From contig NZ_CP006644.1 of NCBI RefSeq assembly GCF_000512205.2, positions 2,040,520 to 2,104,519 on the forward strand: 64,000 bases of DNA, read 5' to 3'. Positions 24,521 to 33,605 of this stretch are shown here, piece after piece. The position numbers and the translations under genes are program-made. This DNA is from Sphingomonas sanxanigenens DSM 19645 = NX02 (lineage in GTDB: Bacteria > Pseudomonadota > Alphaproteobacteria > Sphingomonadales > Sphingomonadaceae). Every line of letters begins with the position of its first letter. Positions within the stretch are counted from its first letter, which is position 1. The notes beneath the pieces were generated by a model. It was not told the origin of the DNA, searched no databases, and saw only the letters and a list, made by a program, of their open reading frames with translations.

Positions 24521-25229
24521 GCCGCAAGCGAGAATAGTTTGACGGATGTCCGCTTGCGCGGCCACCGGGCTCTATCTCCGCTTGCGCTCCGACCAAGCCC
24601 CTTCGGGTCTTGTCGGCTGACGCCGTAACGATCCCTTCCGCGGCGCATGGGGCAGGGGTCATGCTTCCCCCCGAGAGGGACAGCCTGAGGCACGACCGGC
24701 GCCATGCAGGCTTCGCCTAAGGAATCGCGCTGGTCGCGCGATGCGGTTCGTGGAGCCAGCCGCCAAGCATCGCCCCCTTCGCCGCCCTCACAGGATCCGC
24801 GCGTTGCAGAACCGGGCCGGGGATGCAACGAGTTGCGTCGCCAAGCTGCGCTAACTGAAAATGGGCCGGCGACGTTTGTCTGTTTTCAACAGAAGCGCCG
24901 GCCCATTTTCAGCAAGCTCCGCTAGGCTCCCGTGCCTGTTGCATCCCCGGCCCGGCCCTGCGCCTTCGGACCTGCGAGGGCGGCTCCGGGTGCGATGACT
25001 TGTCAGCCGGCCCACGCTCCCTCTCCATTCAAGCAGAACCGTCCGCGATGCGGACGGTGCGTCTTTGCCCTTGTGGGCCGCTGGCACGGCCGTTCGATGC
25101 TCGAGCTCACCAGGTACGATGAAATTCTGTCAAGAAATCAATGGCATGGAGGAAATGGAGGGGAGGGAGTAGGGTTCAGATGTGGCCGGGAAAGAGAAAC
25201 GGACCACGGAACAGAGAAAGGATGAAGTC
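24521..25229. other. Noncoding region with nested palindromes
   Basis: No convincing gene is found in these 709 bases; the open frames are short and Pro/Arg/Ser-biased. It holds a large nested inverted repeat (24812-24955) and a compact hairpin, ACCGTCCGC-GAT-GCGGACGGT (25038-25058). It lies just before the DUF736/DUF2493 maintenance genes, and may hold a replication, partition or transfer site. No iteron array is visible. Confidence 0.5.
24812..24955. repeat. Nested inverted repeat, 144 bp
   Basis: The outer arms, CCGGGCCGGGGATGCAAC (24812-24829) and its complement (24938-24955), match perfectly over 18 bp. The inner arms, CTGAAAATGGGCCGGCG (24855-24871) and its complement (24896-24912), match perfectly over 17 bp. 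The 24-base centre contains CTGTT-TTC-AACAG. Between the arms pairing is partial. This could form a cruciform and act as a recognition site for an element protein, or be a remnant of a small transposable element. Confidence 0.75.
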
Positions 25230-25721
25230 ATGAAGATCGGTAACTTCAAGTTCGACGAACGCGCCAGCGACATTATCGGCAAGATCGCCACCCGCGAGAT
25301 GCGCTTTCCTTACCTCATCATGCGCCGCGTCGAGGATCGACAGAGCGACAGCGCCCCCGTCTATGAAATTTACGAGACGAACCGCGCGGGCGACGAAATC
25401 CAGATCGGCGTCGTCTGGGAACGCAAGATGCGCTCCAATGACGAAGTGTTCCTGTCCGGCATGATCGACGATCCGAGCTTCCGCGAACCGCTTCCCATCG
25501 CTCTTTTCGGGGACGAGACGAACGGCTTTGACGTCCAGTGGCGGCGCGAACGCGAGCGCGAGGCACAAGGCGGCGGCTTTGGCGGGCGCAATGGCGGTGG
25601 ACGGTCGGGCGGCGGGTTCGGCGGACGGACCGGCGGCGGTTTCTCCGGCGGCAGCACCGCAGGCGCGGGCGGCGAATATACCGGAGGCGGGCGCAGCCTT
25701 GACGATGAGGTGCCTTTCTAA
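25230..25721 (+). CDS. DUF736 protein with Gly-rich linker and SSB-like acidic tip
   Basis: AAAGGATG precedes ATG 25230, giving 163 residues. The N-terminal ~110 residues follow the DUF736 pattern (M-K-I-G-N-F-K-F-D-E, then I-Q-I-G-V-V-W-E-R-K), a family found on conjugative elements of alphaproteobacteria. It is followed by a Gly/Arg-rich linker of ~45 residues and ends L-D-D-E-V-P-F. Bacterial SSB ends in a flexible Gly-rich tail and D-D-D-I-P-F, which recruits many DNA repair proteins. This protein may therefore act in handling single-stranded DNA during transfer. That role is inferred only. Confidence 0.85.
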   Translation: MKIGNFKFDERASDIIGKIATREMRFPYLIMRRVEDRQSDSAPVYEIYETNRAGDEIQIGVVWERKMRSNDEVFLSGMIDDPSFREPLPIALFGDETNGFDVQWRREREREAQGGGFGGRNGGGRSGGGFGGRTGGGFSGGSTAGAGGEYTGGGRSLDDEVPF

Positions 25722-25803
25722 GCGGCACCCAAGACGGGCCGGGGGGAGCGCTGGAACGCTTCCCCGGTCCTGAACCGCTACCCCGTCACAAGGAACCAAT
25801 CCA

Positions 25804-26817
25804 ATGAGCAAGCCAACGGCCTTGCGCAGCGTTAGCAGCTTTGCCGACCTGCCGGAACTCTATGCTGAAATGACCGCCGTCCCCGATTTCGTGGCGTCCT
25901 TCGGCGATCCCTTGCCGCTTTCCATCATTGAACCGGACGAAGAACCGGGCGAATTTCTCATGCCCGAGCCCATCGCGGCGCAGGCGGAATGCGGCGGGAT
26001 CATCGCCGCCATTTTCGACTTGCTGGGCGATACCCGGCTGGACCCGCTTGCGCCTGAACTGGCGTGGGGTTTCGTCAACAGCTTTCACTTTGTCGCGGGC
26101 AGGCTGGAGCGGCGCGAGGATCAACTTGCCGATACTTTGGCCGACATGGCCCGCCGACTGGAACCGGGCGAAGTCTTCAACAAGGAGCTTGAGGACACCC
26201 AGCTTGAATGCCAGTCGGTTGCCGAACAGCGCGCCGCCATGGAAGCCATGCGCGACTATGCCGCCGCCATGTATCGCACCTATGCAGGCCGCCCATGGTC
26301 GCCCGCCAAGGGATCGCGCGCGTCCCATGTCACCACCGCCAGCCAGATTAGCGCGCTAGATTTCCTGCGTGCCCGATCCGAACGGCGGCGCGACCGCTAC
26401 GACCCGCAAGGCCCCGTCGTCGTCGTCTCCGGCCCGTCCGACTGGCACGACTGGCGGATTATCTGGGGACGCCTCGACCAGATCAGGGCGCGCATTCCCA
26501 ATATGGTGCTTGTCACCACCGGGCAGCGTCTTGGGGTGGATGCAGCCGCCGCCGCATGGGCCGCGCAAAGGGGCGTCGTCTGCATCGCGTTCGGCCTCTA
26601 TGGGCGCGGTAACGGCAAAGCCTTCCGGCGCAATCGCAACATTGCCGAGCTTATGCCCGTCGAGGCGTTGCTATGCGAAGGGTCGGGCATCCAGTCGAGC
26701 CTTTACGACCTGTTCAACCCGGAAAAGGGCCACCGCGTCCCGACCCATGTTTTCATGAGGACGGATCAGGAACCCGCCGTGCCGATCAAGAAGAAGCGCC
26801 GCGTCATAGCGGCCTGA
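25804..26817 (+). CDS. DUF2493-domain protein (SLOG-like fold)
   Basis: AAGGAA lies 8 bases before the ATG. The C-terminal ~110 residues are DUF2493: V-V-V-S-G-P-S-D-W, V-L-V-T-T-G-Q-R-L-G-V-D-A-A-A-A, and F-R-R-N-R-N-I-A-E, a Rossmann-like SLOG-type fold that may bind a nucleotide. The N-terminal ~190 residues are a helical region typical of the versions beside DUF736 on conjugative elements. The two genes are 82 bases apart and likely co-transcribed. Molecular function is unknown. Confidence 0.85.
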   Translation: MSKPTALRSVSSFADLPELYAEMTAVPDFVASFGDPLPLSIIEPDEEPGEFLMPEPIAAQAECGGIIAAIFDLLGDTRLDPLAPELAWGFVNSFHFVAGRLERREDQLADTLADMARRLEPGEVFNKELEDTQLECQSVAEQRAAMEAMRDYAAAMYRTYAGRPWSPAKGSRASHVTTASQISALDFLRARSERRRDRYDPQGPVVVVSGPSDWHDWRIIWGRLDQIRARIPNMVLVTTGQRLGVDAAAAAWAAQRGVVCIAFGLYGRGNGKAFRRNRNIAELMPVEALLCEGSGIQSSLYDLFNPEKGHRVPTHVFMRTDQEPAVPIKKKRRVIAA

Positions 26818-26837
26818 TCGACCAACCCGAGCAAAGA

Positions 26838-26868
26838 GGGGCCGGAGCGGGATACCGCGACCGGCCCC
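26838..26868. terminator. Hairpin after the DUF2493 gene
   Basis: GGGGCCGG (26838-26845) pairs with CCGGCCCC (26861-26868) across a 15-base loop, 20 bases after the stop. A TTGTC follows but no long T-run. It also lies downstream of the convergent minus-strand gene at 26968, so it may serve both. Confidence 0.5.
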
Positions 26869-26967
26869 TTGTCGTGCCTTTGGCACGAGCGAGGGAAACC
26901 CGATCGGTTTCCCCCGCGCTGCTCCTTTTGCCGGGCGTTCCGCCCGCCAACGTCGCTCCCCCTTCCG

Positions 26968-27294
26968 CTAAGGATGCACGACCTTTGCGCCATCATCCCC
27001 GCCAGACGGGGCAGCAGCAGCGCGCTTGCGGGATGGCCCCGGCGACGGTTCTGCCTGGACACCGGATGCCGCGAGCCCTTTGAGCGCGGCAATTGCTACG
27101 CCGCCGCCCACCCGGATGGCCTGGCTCAGCACATCGCGAAACTCGCGCTCGCTCAGCTTCTCGACCGGCAATTCCGTCGCCAGCTTTCCATAATGCGCGC
27201 GCAATCCACGCCGCACAGCCTCCGCCTCTTGGGCAAGGTTGCGCTGATCGGTCTCGATCTTCGCGAGCCGTTCACGATCCGTCATCTTGGGCAT
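26968..27294 (-). CDS. Small conjugation-associated-type protein, 108 aa
   Basis: AAGGAG lies 8 bases before the ATG. The protein begins K-M-T-D-R-E-R-L-A-K-I-E-T-D-Q-R-N-L, a coiled-coil-like segment, then A-I-R-V-G-G-G-V-A-I-A-A-L-K-G, and ends in a Pro/Ala/Arg-rich tail. Small proteins of this layout lie near relaxase genes of alphaproteobacterial elements, often annotated TraC or TraD. It diverges from the transfer operon. Function is not shown by sequence. Confidence 0.55.
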   Translation of the reverse strand: MPKMTDRERLAKIETDQRNLAQEAEAVRRGLRAHYGKLATELPVEKLSEREFRDVLSQAIRVGGGVAIAALKGLAASGVQAEPSPGPSRKRAAAAPSGGDDGAKVVHP

Positions 27295-27762
27295 TCTTGG
27301 ACTCCTTCAAAAAAGGAGGTCTGCCCGCCGCCCTCGACTATCCATCAAGGACCATCGCCATGCAATGCCTTACCCGCAAGTCGGAGCGCGATCACGCCCG
27401 CAAACGTCCCCAACCGGGGAGACCCGCCCACGGTCGAGTCGACGGGCGCAGCAGGCAAGCGCGCTGCGGAAGGGGGACGCACGCCGGAGGCGATTGTAAT
27501 GCACCCCACGCACGGGTGCTGCGGGCGCGAATCGCCCGGATTTCCGCCACTTTCCACTGGCACAGGGCGGCTGTCGATCTGGCACTTATCGGCTGCCGCT
27601 GGCAGCCACGCCCTGTCGTTCCCGACCCTAAGCGATTGATCTGCCTTGGCGCTTAGTGGCTGCCAGCGGCAGTTTTGATAAATTGTTGAGATAACGTCGT
27701 AATTCGGCTATATGGACTGCGCTTCACCACGTTGCTGGCGTGTCGGACAAGGAGTCCGCCGC
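27295..27762. other. Noncoding region before the transfer operon
   Basis: These 468 bases lie between divergent genes and contain no convincing gene. They include an inverted repeat (27593-27672) followed by an AT-rich patch (TTTTGATAAATTGTTGAGAT, from 27673). For MOB-F elements the oriT usually lies next to the RHH accessory gene, so this is the best candidate place, together with the promoter of that operon. Confidence 0.5.
27593..27672. repeat. Inverted repeat, possible oriT
   Basis: CTGCCGCTGGCAGCCAC (27593-27609) and GTGGCTGCCAGCGGCAG (27656-27672) are perfect 17-bp complements 46 bases apart. The first arm lies within its own smaller palindrome (GGCTGCC-GCT-GGCAGCC). Flanks are also similar (GGCACTTAT before the left arm, GGCGCTTAG before the right arm). 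The position upstream of RHH, coupling protein and relaxase genes fits an origin of transfer. No nic site is recognised. Confidence 0.45.
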
Positions 27763-28065
27763 TTGGCACGCATCACAATTCGCATAGACGATGACCTCTA
27801 TGCGCGCCTCTCTGTTCAGGCGCGCAACGCAGGTCTCGGCGCCGCAACCTATTGTCGCGACATCCTCGAACGCTTCGAAGGCAGTGATCCTTCGGGCTAT
27901 CACGCCCGCTTCGACGAACTCCACGCGACCGTTATCCAGGCCTTCGCCATCCTCGCTACCTCGGTCGGCGAGCGCTCTCCCGACATCCTCCAGAAGGGGT
28001 TGGGCGAAGCCCGGCGCCTCCTCCGTGAAAGGGGGCTGCTCGATCCCGAGCAGGATCGGCCATGA
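27763..28065 (+). CDS. RHH-type transfer accessory protein (TrwA/TraY-like role)
   Basis: AAGGAG at 27749-27754 lies 8 bases before a TTG at 27763, giving A-R-I-T-I-R-I-D-D-D-L-Y-A-R-L, the classic N-terminus of ribbon-helix-helix proteins; an ATG 51 bases upstream lacks a ribosome binding site. The product has 100 residues. Proteins of this type bind oriT and help the relaxosome, and repress the operon. The C-terminal half is helical. Its stop overlaps the coupling protein start by 4 bases. Confidence 0.75.
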   Translation: MARITIRIDDDLYARLSVQARNAGLGAATYCRDILERFEGSDPSGYHARFDELHATVIQAFAILATSVGERSPDILQKGLGEARRLLRERGLLDPEQDRP

Positions 28066-30110
28066 GCATCTTCCGCCATGACACGCTCGGCTCCTGGACG
28101 CGGGGCGGCCAGGCCATCGTCCACAATGTTCGCATGACGACGCAGGTTTTCTACCAGACGTTCCTTGCGGGCCTGGTCGTCTGGATCGGTGGCATCATCT
28201 GGTACGCACTGGAAAAATCGTCCGAGTACGAACGCTTCGTGATGCTCAAGATCACGCAAGCCTATTTCATGGGCGATACGTTGCCCGGCAACGCGACACC
28301 GATCCTGTTCAAGACCCCGACAGGCCAGCAATATTGGACCACGCCCAAGGCGCTCGTCAGTTCGGGTGTCGCGCACAAGACTCTGGCCGCGTTCGAGACC
28401 TATCTCCTCCATGGCGCGCTCCTCGCGGGTGTGTTCGCTCTCGCCATGTTGGGGTGGGCATGGTTCTACTTCACCCGCACCGGAAAGGGACTCGGCTCCA
28501 ACCAGTTCCTGCGAGGGGCCAGGTTCGGCACCGTGCGGCATGTGCGCCGGGCACTATGGCGTCATGCCAAGGGCAGCTTCGACATCGGCGGTGTCAATGT
28601 GCCCGACGCCTTCGAGCCGGAGCATATCCTGCTCTGCGGGGCTCCAGGTACCGGCAAGACCAACATCATCGTCAAGATGCTCGACGGCATCCGGAGGCGG
28701 AAGCGCCGCGCGATTGTCTATGACACGGCCGGCACCTTCGTCGAGAAGTTCTACCGGCCGGGGATCGATATCCTGCTCAACCCGCTCGATGCGCGGACGG
28801 ACTGCTGGTCGCCGTGGGTCGATGTCCCGCGGGACTATCACTACGACCAGATCGCCGAGTCCACGATCCCCGACAAGACCGGCGATCCCTTCTGGGCGAA
28901 GGCGGCGCGCGGTACCCTGGTTGCCGTGATGAGGAAGCTGGCGCGCCAGGAGCGCACCCTCGTTTCGATCCTGCTCGACACGCTGCTGCGCTCCAGCCTG
29001 AAGGATCTCGCCGCCTTTGCCGCCGGTACCGATGCGGCGGCATTCATCTCGACCGAGGGCGAGCGCACCAGCGCCGGCATCCAGGCTGAGCTCGCCTCGG
29101 TGATGCGCAGTTTCTCCTATCTCGACGACACCGCCGACGGCTTCTCGATCCGTGACTGGGTCGCCAACGAGAAGGATGACAGCTGGCTCTTCATCACCGT
29201 CAAGGCAGATCAACTTCCCTCGCTCCGCCCCCTGATCACGGTATGGCTCGACATCGCAATCAGCGCGATCATGAGCATGACGCCTGATCGCAACCGTCGC
29301 CTCTATTGCGTCATCGACGAATTGCCGACCCTCCAGCGTCTGCCTTCACTCGGCGACTTCCTCGCCCGCGCGCGGAAGTATGGCGGCTGCGGAATCCTGG
29401 GGTTCCAGAGCTACCCCCAACTCGAGGCGACCTACGGCATTCAGGATGCTGCGGCGATCACAGGCTATTGCTCGACCTGGGTGGCGCTCCGGGCCAACGA
29501 TACTCCCACCGCCAAGCATGTCAGCGAGAACCTCGGCCAGGTTGAGCAGGTCGAAGCCAATGAGGGCATGTCGTACGGCGTGAATGACATGCGCGACGGG
29601 GTGAACCTCTCGCGCATGCAGGTGACCAGGCCCTTGGTGATGCACACAGAGGTCACGAACCTCCCCAACCTCATGGGCTATCTGCGGTTCGGTCGCAGCC
29701 TGCCTGTGGTCCGGTTCGGGGACAGCTATAACAAGGTTGCCTCCGTCGCCGAGGCGTTCGAGGAGCGCGCCGCCGCTCCCATTCGAATGGCGGTTCCGGC
29801 GCCTTCCGTGCCTCCGGCACCGGCGACTCCGGCACCGCCGGCCAAGCCGAAAGCGTCCCCCGGGAAAAGGCGGCGCGTTGCCTCTACTGATCCCGAAGCA
29901 GAGCTGCCGTTCGTGCCGTATGAGGAGGGCTTGGATCCGTCGACCCCGCCCACCAATGATGAGCCGACACCTCCTCCGGCTGATGCCGTTGAGGAACGGA
30001 GGGTGATCGACCCGCCACCTCCGCTCGAGCTGTTCGGTAAGCCAGCCGGCTTCCGCCTCAGCCAGCACGGCCGTCATGACGGAGCCCGCAACACAGCGAG
30101 GCCGGCATGA
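28062..30110 (+). CDS. traD: VirD4/TraD-type conjugative coupling protein
   Basis: The 682-residue protein has two N-terminal membrane helices (about residues 30-48 and 113-138). The ATPase domain has Walker A G-A-P-G-T-G-K-T (from about 193) and Walker B Y-C-V-I-D-E-L-P. The C-terminal ~110 residues are Pro/Ala-rich and probably contact the relaxosome. It pumps the relaxase-DNA complex to the secretion channel at the inner membrane. It is coupled by 4-base overlaps to both the RHH gene and the relaxase gene, as in MOB-F systems of the R388 type. Confidence 0.92.
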   Translation: MSIFRHDTLGSWTRGGQAIVHNVRMTTQVFYQTFLAGLVVWIGGIIWYALEKSSEYERFVMLKITQAYFMGDTLPGNATPILFKTPTGQQYWTTPKALVSSGVAHKTLAAFETYLLHGALLAGVFALAMLGWAWFYFTRTGKGLGSNQFLRGARFGTVRHVRRALWRHAKGSFDIGGVNVPDAFEPEHILLCGAPGTGKTNIIVKMLDGIRRRKRRAIVYDTAGTFVEKFYRPGIDILLNPLDARTDCWSPWVDVPRDYHYDQIAESTIPDKTGDPFWAKAARGTLVAVMRKLARQERTLVSILLDTLLRSSLKDLAAFAAGTDAAAFISTEGERTSAGIQAELASVMRSFSYLDDTADGFSIRDWVANEKDDSWLFITVKADQLPSLRPLITVWLDIAISAIMSMTPDRNRRLYCVIDELPTLQRLPSLGDFLARARKYGGCGILGFQSYPQLEATYGIQDAAAITGYCSTWVALRANDTPTAKHVSENLGQVEQVEANEGMSYGVNDMRDGVNLSRMQVTRPLVMHTEVTNLPNLMGYLRFGRSLPVVRFGDSYNKVASVAEAFEERAAAPIRMAVPAPSVPPAPATPAPPAKPKASPGKRRRVASTDPEAELPFVPYEEGLDPSTPPTNDEPTPPPADAVEERRVIDPPPPLELFGKPAGFRLSQHGRHDGARNTARPA

Positions 30111-33082
30111 TCAATCCGATCCGCTTCAAGGGCAAACCCGCCAACATCGCACGCTATTATACGGTCGGCGATTATTACACCAAAGGCTCCGAAGAGCATT
30201 CCGAATGGGGTGGCAAGATCGCCGCCGAGCTCGGCCTGGAAGGCGATGTCGACCCCACCGTCTTCAAGGAACTGCTCGCGGGCAAGGTCGGCGACCAGCA
30301 ACTGGGCCGTCGCCGGAAGGACGGCGAAGTCCAGCATCATCCGGGGTGGGACTTCGCCGTCAATGCCCCCAAGTCGGTCTCCATCATGGCGCTGGTCGCG
30401 GGTGACGACAGGATCGTGGAAGCGCATGAGCAGGCCGTCACGGTGGCGCTTTCGTATCTCGAGGAGCACGCGCTCATGCGGCACCGTGTCGATGGAGAAG
30501 TAACCGAGAAGACGACCGGCCGACTGATCTGGGCGCGCTTCACCGAGCATGCCTCCAGGGAGCTCGACCCGCACCTTCACACCCATGTCGTCGTCATGAA
30601 CATTACCGACGAACAGGATGGAGCGAAGAAGGTCAGCCTCGAAACGCGGGCGATGTTCGCCGAGCAGATGACGGCCGGGCAGGTCTATCGGAACGAATTG
30701 GCCCATCTCCTCCGAGAGCGCGGCTACGATGTCGAGTTCGATCCACGTCGGGGCCTGTTCGAGATCAGGGGCGTCCCCAGGGACCTGATCACTGACATGT
30801 CGCAACGAGCCGAACAGATCGAGGCACATGCCAGGGAGCATGGGCTTACCGGGCAGGCGGAGCGGCAGAAGGCCTTCTATGCCACGCGTGGACCAAAGCA
30901 GAAGGTCTCGCTGGAGGAGCTTCACCAACGGTGGGACGGGCGGCTCGGTCAACATGCCGAAGCAGTGAAGGACACGCGTGCTGACGCCGAAAAAATCGGT
31001 GAGCGGCCCATCAAGGTCGATGGTCCGACCGCAGCACGGGCGATGCTGTTCGGTATCCGTCAATCGGAAGGCAAAGAAGCGGTCAACAATCTCGGGCGGA
31101 TGTTGCAGGCGGCTCTGGCCTCGCACGTCGGCGAGGTCCGGCTTTCCGATGTGCGTCCCATTGTTGAGGAGCATCAGGAACGGGCCAAGCTTCTCGAAAC
31201 CCGCCATCGCACCGGCGACGAGATTCACACCCGTGGTCGCACGACACGCAAGACGGCCCGCCTCGAAATCGCTCTGTCCGACCAACTGGCGCTTGCGCTC
31301 AATGACGCCCGGCCGTTGGCCTCGGTCGAGGCTTTGCGCGACGCAGGGATCGCCCGAGATCTCAAACCCGAGCAGAGGACGGCGCTCCTCCATATTGGCA
31401 CGTCCGTCCATCGGGTCGTCGCTGTGCATGGCGTCGCTGGCTCTGGCAAGTCGACGATCATTGGCGCGCTACGCGAGGCGGTGGGGGAAGGGGCGACGCT
31501 GATCGCCCTTGCCCCGACCTCATCTGCTGCCGGTGAACTGGGGCAAAAGGCCAATATCGAATCGCGTACCGTGGCGAGCCTGCTCGCCACGGGCGGAGCA
31601 AAACTCCATGACAGCCACGTCCTGGTGGTCGACGAGGCCGGCCAGCTCGGCAACCGTCAGGCGATCCGGCTGCTGGAGATCAGCCGCACCACCGGTGCCC
31701 GTCTGATCCTGCTCGGCGATACCCGCCAGACGGGTGCGATCGAGCAGGGCAAGCCCTTCTGGTTGATGATGCGGCTCGGCATGCCAAAGGCCGAACTCAA
31801 GGACCCCGTTCGCCAAGAGAATGACGGCATCATGCAGGCGGTCCGGCTTGCTCGCCTCCAGAATTACGATGGCTCGCTCAAGGCGCTGGATTCGGTTACA
31901 AACGGTGCGGACAGCGAAGACCTGGCTAAGGCGCTGGTGGCTGACTGGACGAGGCTCAGTCCCGAACAACGGGCGAAGACCAACATCCTCGTTCTCGAGA
32001 ATGCCACTCGCCTGATCGTCAATACGAGGATCCGCGAAGCCTTGAAGACGGAGGGCGCGTTGGCAGCCGAGGAAGCCCGGCTGTCCATCCTGTCGCCATC
32101 CGGCATGACCGACCAGGAGAAGCATTTCGCGCGTTTCTATTCCCGCGGGCAGGTCGTGACATTCTCTCGGGACAATGTCGGGCTCGGCATCGCTCGCGAC
32201 GCTGAATACCGGGTTGTCGGAGTTGGCCGCGATGCTCGTGGTCGGCAGACGGTCAATCTGGTCGATGAGCACGGTAGGACCATCCAGTGGGATCCCCGTC
32301 TCGGGCGTGCTTCCCAGATCAACGTGTTCAAGGAGGAGCAGCGCGACCTTGCCGCTGGTGACCGCATCCAGTGGCGCTTGGTCAACAAGGAGCTGGAGCT
32401 CAAGAACGCCGAGCGTGGCACGGTGGAACGCCTCGATGGCCCGGTTGCAACGATCCGATGGGATCGAGGCGGCAGGGTTCAGGAAGTTGAGCTCTCCCGG
32501 TACCGTAACTGGGATCACGGCTACGGCGAGACTGTCTACTCCGCACAATCCAAGACCTACGATCGGGTATATGTCCTGGCGCCGGTCAACTCCGCGTTAG
32601 TCACGGGCCAAAATTACTACACCGCGATCACGCGGGCCCGCCTCGGCGCCCGCCTCTGGACCGAGGACCGGGAAAGACTGGTCGATAAGCTAAAGCTGAG
32701 GTCGGGCGAGAAAACTTCTTCGCTCCAGGGATTAGGTAGGGTCGACCGCGACAGCCTCAGGGGACGGACAGCGCAACATGGTGAGCGCTGGGACCGGATA
32801 CGTGATGAGCAACGCGCCGAACGCGAAATCCGCAAGAACCGGACAACGGAGCAACTAGAACCGGAGAAAGGGTCGCCGCCGACGAGTCTCGCCGAGCGAC
32901 TCGCCGGCCGCGCACAATTCGCAGCGGCCTTCCTTGATCGATGGATAGTGTCTCTCCTCGACCGAAGCCCCGACCGGGGTGCCGGCCGCGATGCAAGCGG
33001 CGCCCCACCGCCTACGCAGCAACCAGTTCCCGAGCCGGCCCACACCAACGCGCAAGATCATGGAGGCGGCCATGATCGCTAA
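30107..33082 (+). CDS. traI: TrwC/TraI-type relaxase-helicase (MOB-F)
   Basis: The 991-residue protein has the N-terminal relaxase domain with R-Y17-Y18-T-V-G-D-Y-Y (nucleophile tyrosines) and the metal-binding H156-L-H158-T-H160. The helicase half has Walker A G442-V-A-G-S-G-K448-S-T and V-V-V-D-E-A-G-Q. Motif T-Y-D-R-V-Y-V-L and the T-R-A-R end region fit the UvrD/RecD-like helicase. It nicks oriT, stays covalently bound to the strand and unwinds it for transfer. Length is near that of TrwC. It overlaps the coupling protein by 4 bases. Confidence 0.95.
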   Translation: MINPIRFKGKPANIARYYTVGDYYTKGSEEHSEWGGKIAAELGLEGDVDPTVFKELLAGKVGDQQLGRRRKDGEVQHHPGWDFAVNAPKSVSIMALVAGDDRIVEAHEQAVTVALSYLEEHALMRHRVDGEVTEKTTGRLIWARFTEHASRELDPHLHTHVVVMNITDEQDGAKKVSLETRAMFAEQMTAGQVYRNELAHLLRERGYDVEFDPRRGLFEIRGVPRDLITDMSQRAEQIEAHAREHGLTGQAERQKAFYATRGPKQKVSLEELHQRWDGRLGQHAEAVKDTRADAEKIGERPIKVDGPTAARAMLFGIRQSEGKEAVNNLGRMLQAALASHVGEVRLSDVRPIVEEHQERAKLLETRHRTGDEIHTRGRTTRKTARLEIALSDQLALALNDARPLASVEALRDAGIARDLKPEQRTALLHIGTSVHRVVAVHGVAGSGKSTIIGALREAVGEGATLIALAPTSSAAGELGQKANIESRTVASLLATGGAKLHDSHVLVVDEAGQLGNRQAIRLLEISRTTGARLILLGDTRQTGAIEQGKPFWLMMRLGMPKAELKDPVRQENDGIMQAVRLARLQNYDGSLKALDSVTNGADSEDLAKALVADWTRLSPEQRAKTNILVLENATRLIVNTRIREALKTEGALAAEEARLSILSPSGMTDQEKHFARFYSRGQVVTFSRDNVGLGIARDAEYRVVGVGRDARGRQTVNLVDEHGRTIQWDPRLGRASQINVFKEEQRDLAAGDRIQWRLVNKELELKNAERGTVERLDGPVATIRWDRGGRVQEVELSRYRNWDHGYGETVYSAQSKTYDRVYVLAPVNSALVTGQNYYTAITRARLGARLWTEDRERLVDKLKLRSGEKTSSLQGLGRVDRDSLRGRTAQHGERWDRIRDEQRAEREIRKNRTTEQLEPEKGSPPTSLAERLAGRAQFAAAFLDRWIVSLLDRSPDRGAGRDASGAPPPTQQPVPEPAHTNAQDHGGGHDR

Positions 33083-33605
33083 AATAATGCACGTGAGAGT
33101 ACCATTGGCGCTGGTCATGCTGTTCATGGGGCCTGTCGTCGCAGATGCCCGGTCGCAGTCGCCACAGGCTCATGAAGCTCGTGTTGGAGCTTGTATTCGG
33201 CAGGCGTCGGGCGGTCGCGCATGGCTCGAGAAAACCCTTTGGGGGCTTCGTGATCAGGAAGGAGGCTGGATTGGTGCCGAGGTACCGAACAGCAACGGCA
33301 GCCATGATCTTGGTCCGCTCCAGGTCAACAGCTTCTGGGTGCCCAAGCTATCGACGCTGACAGGCCGTCCACCGGATCAGGTTCGGGCTTGGCTTATGAG
33401 CGACCCATGCTTCAACGTTCAGGCCGCGCGCTGGATCTTCCTATCGGCGCTATCCGCAACGGGCGACTATTGGAAGGCGATAGGCGTTTACCACAGCCCC
33501 ACGGGCTGGCGACAGCGTCGGTACGTCCTATCCGTTTCGCGTCACCTCGAGCGTCGCTTCGGACCTCGCGTTTTTTCCGTCACTCCGTCGGTGGCACAGC
33601 CATGA
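33072..33605 (+). CDS. Lytic transglycosylase-like protein (VirB1 role)
   Basis: GGAGG at 33062-33066 decides ATG 33072; the gene overlaps the relaxase end by 11 bases. An N-terminal signal peptide (V-P-L-A-L-V-M-L-F-M-G-P-V-V-A-D-A) sends it to the periplasm. The lysozyme-like domain shows D-Q-E-G-G-W-I-G-A, N-G-S-H-D-L-G-P-L-Q-V-N-S-F-W, and a later Y-H-S-P-T. Such enzymes open peptidoglycan for the transfer channel. The usual E-S-x-F of SLT proteins is Q-E-G-G-W here. Confidence 0.8.
   Translation: MIAKIMHVRVPLALVMLFMGPVVADARSQSPQAHEARVGACIRQASGGRAWLEKTLWGLRDQEGGWIGAEVPNSNGSHDLGPLQVNSFWVPKLSTLTGRPPDQVRAWLMSDPCFNVQAARWIFLSALSATGDYWKAIGVYHSPTGWRQRRYVLSVSRHLERRFGPRVFSVTPSVAQP

Noticed and set aside
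26870-27660. Two plus-strand frames of ~190-260 residues before the transfer operon
   Set aside because: Composition is rich in Pro/Arg/Ser, they overlap the better minus-strand gene at 26968-27294, and they cover the inverted repeat region.
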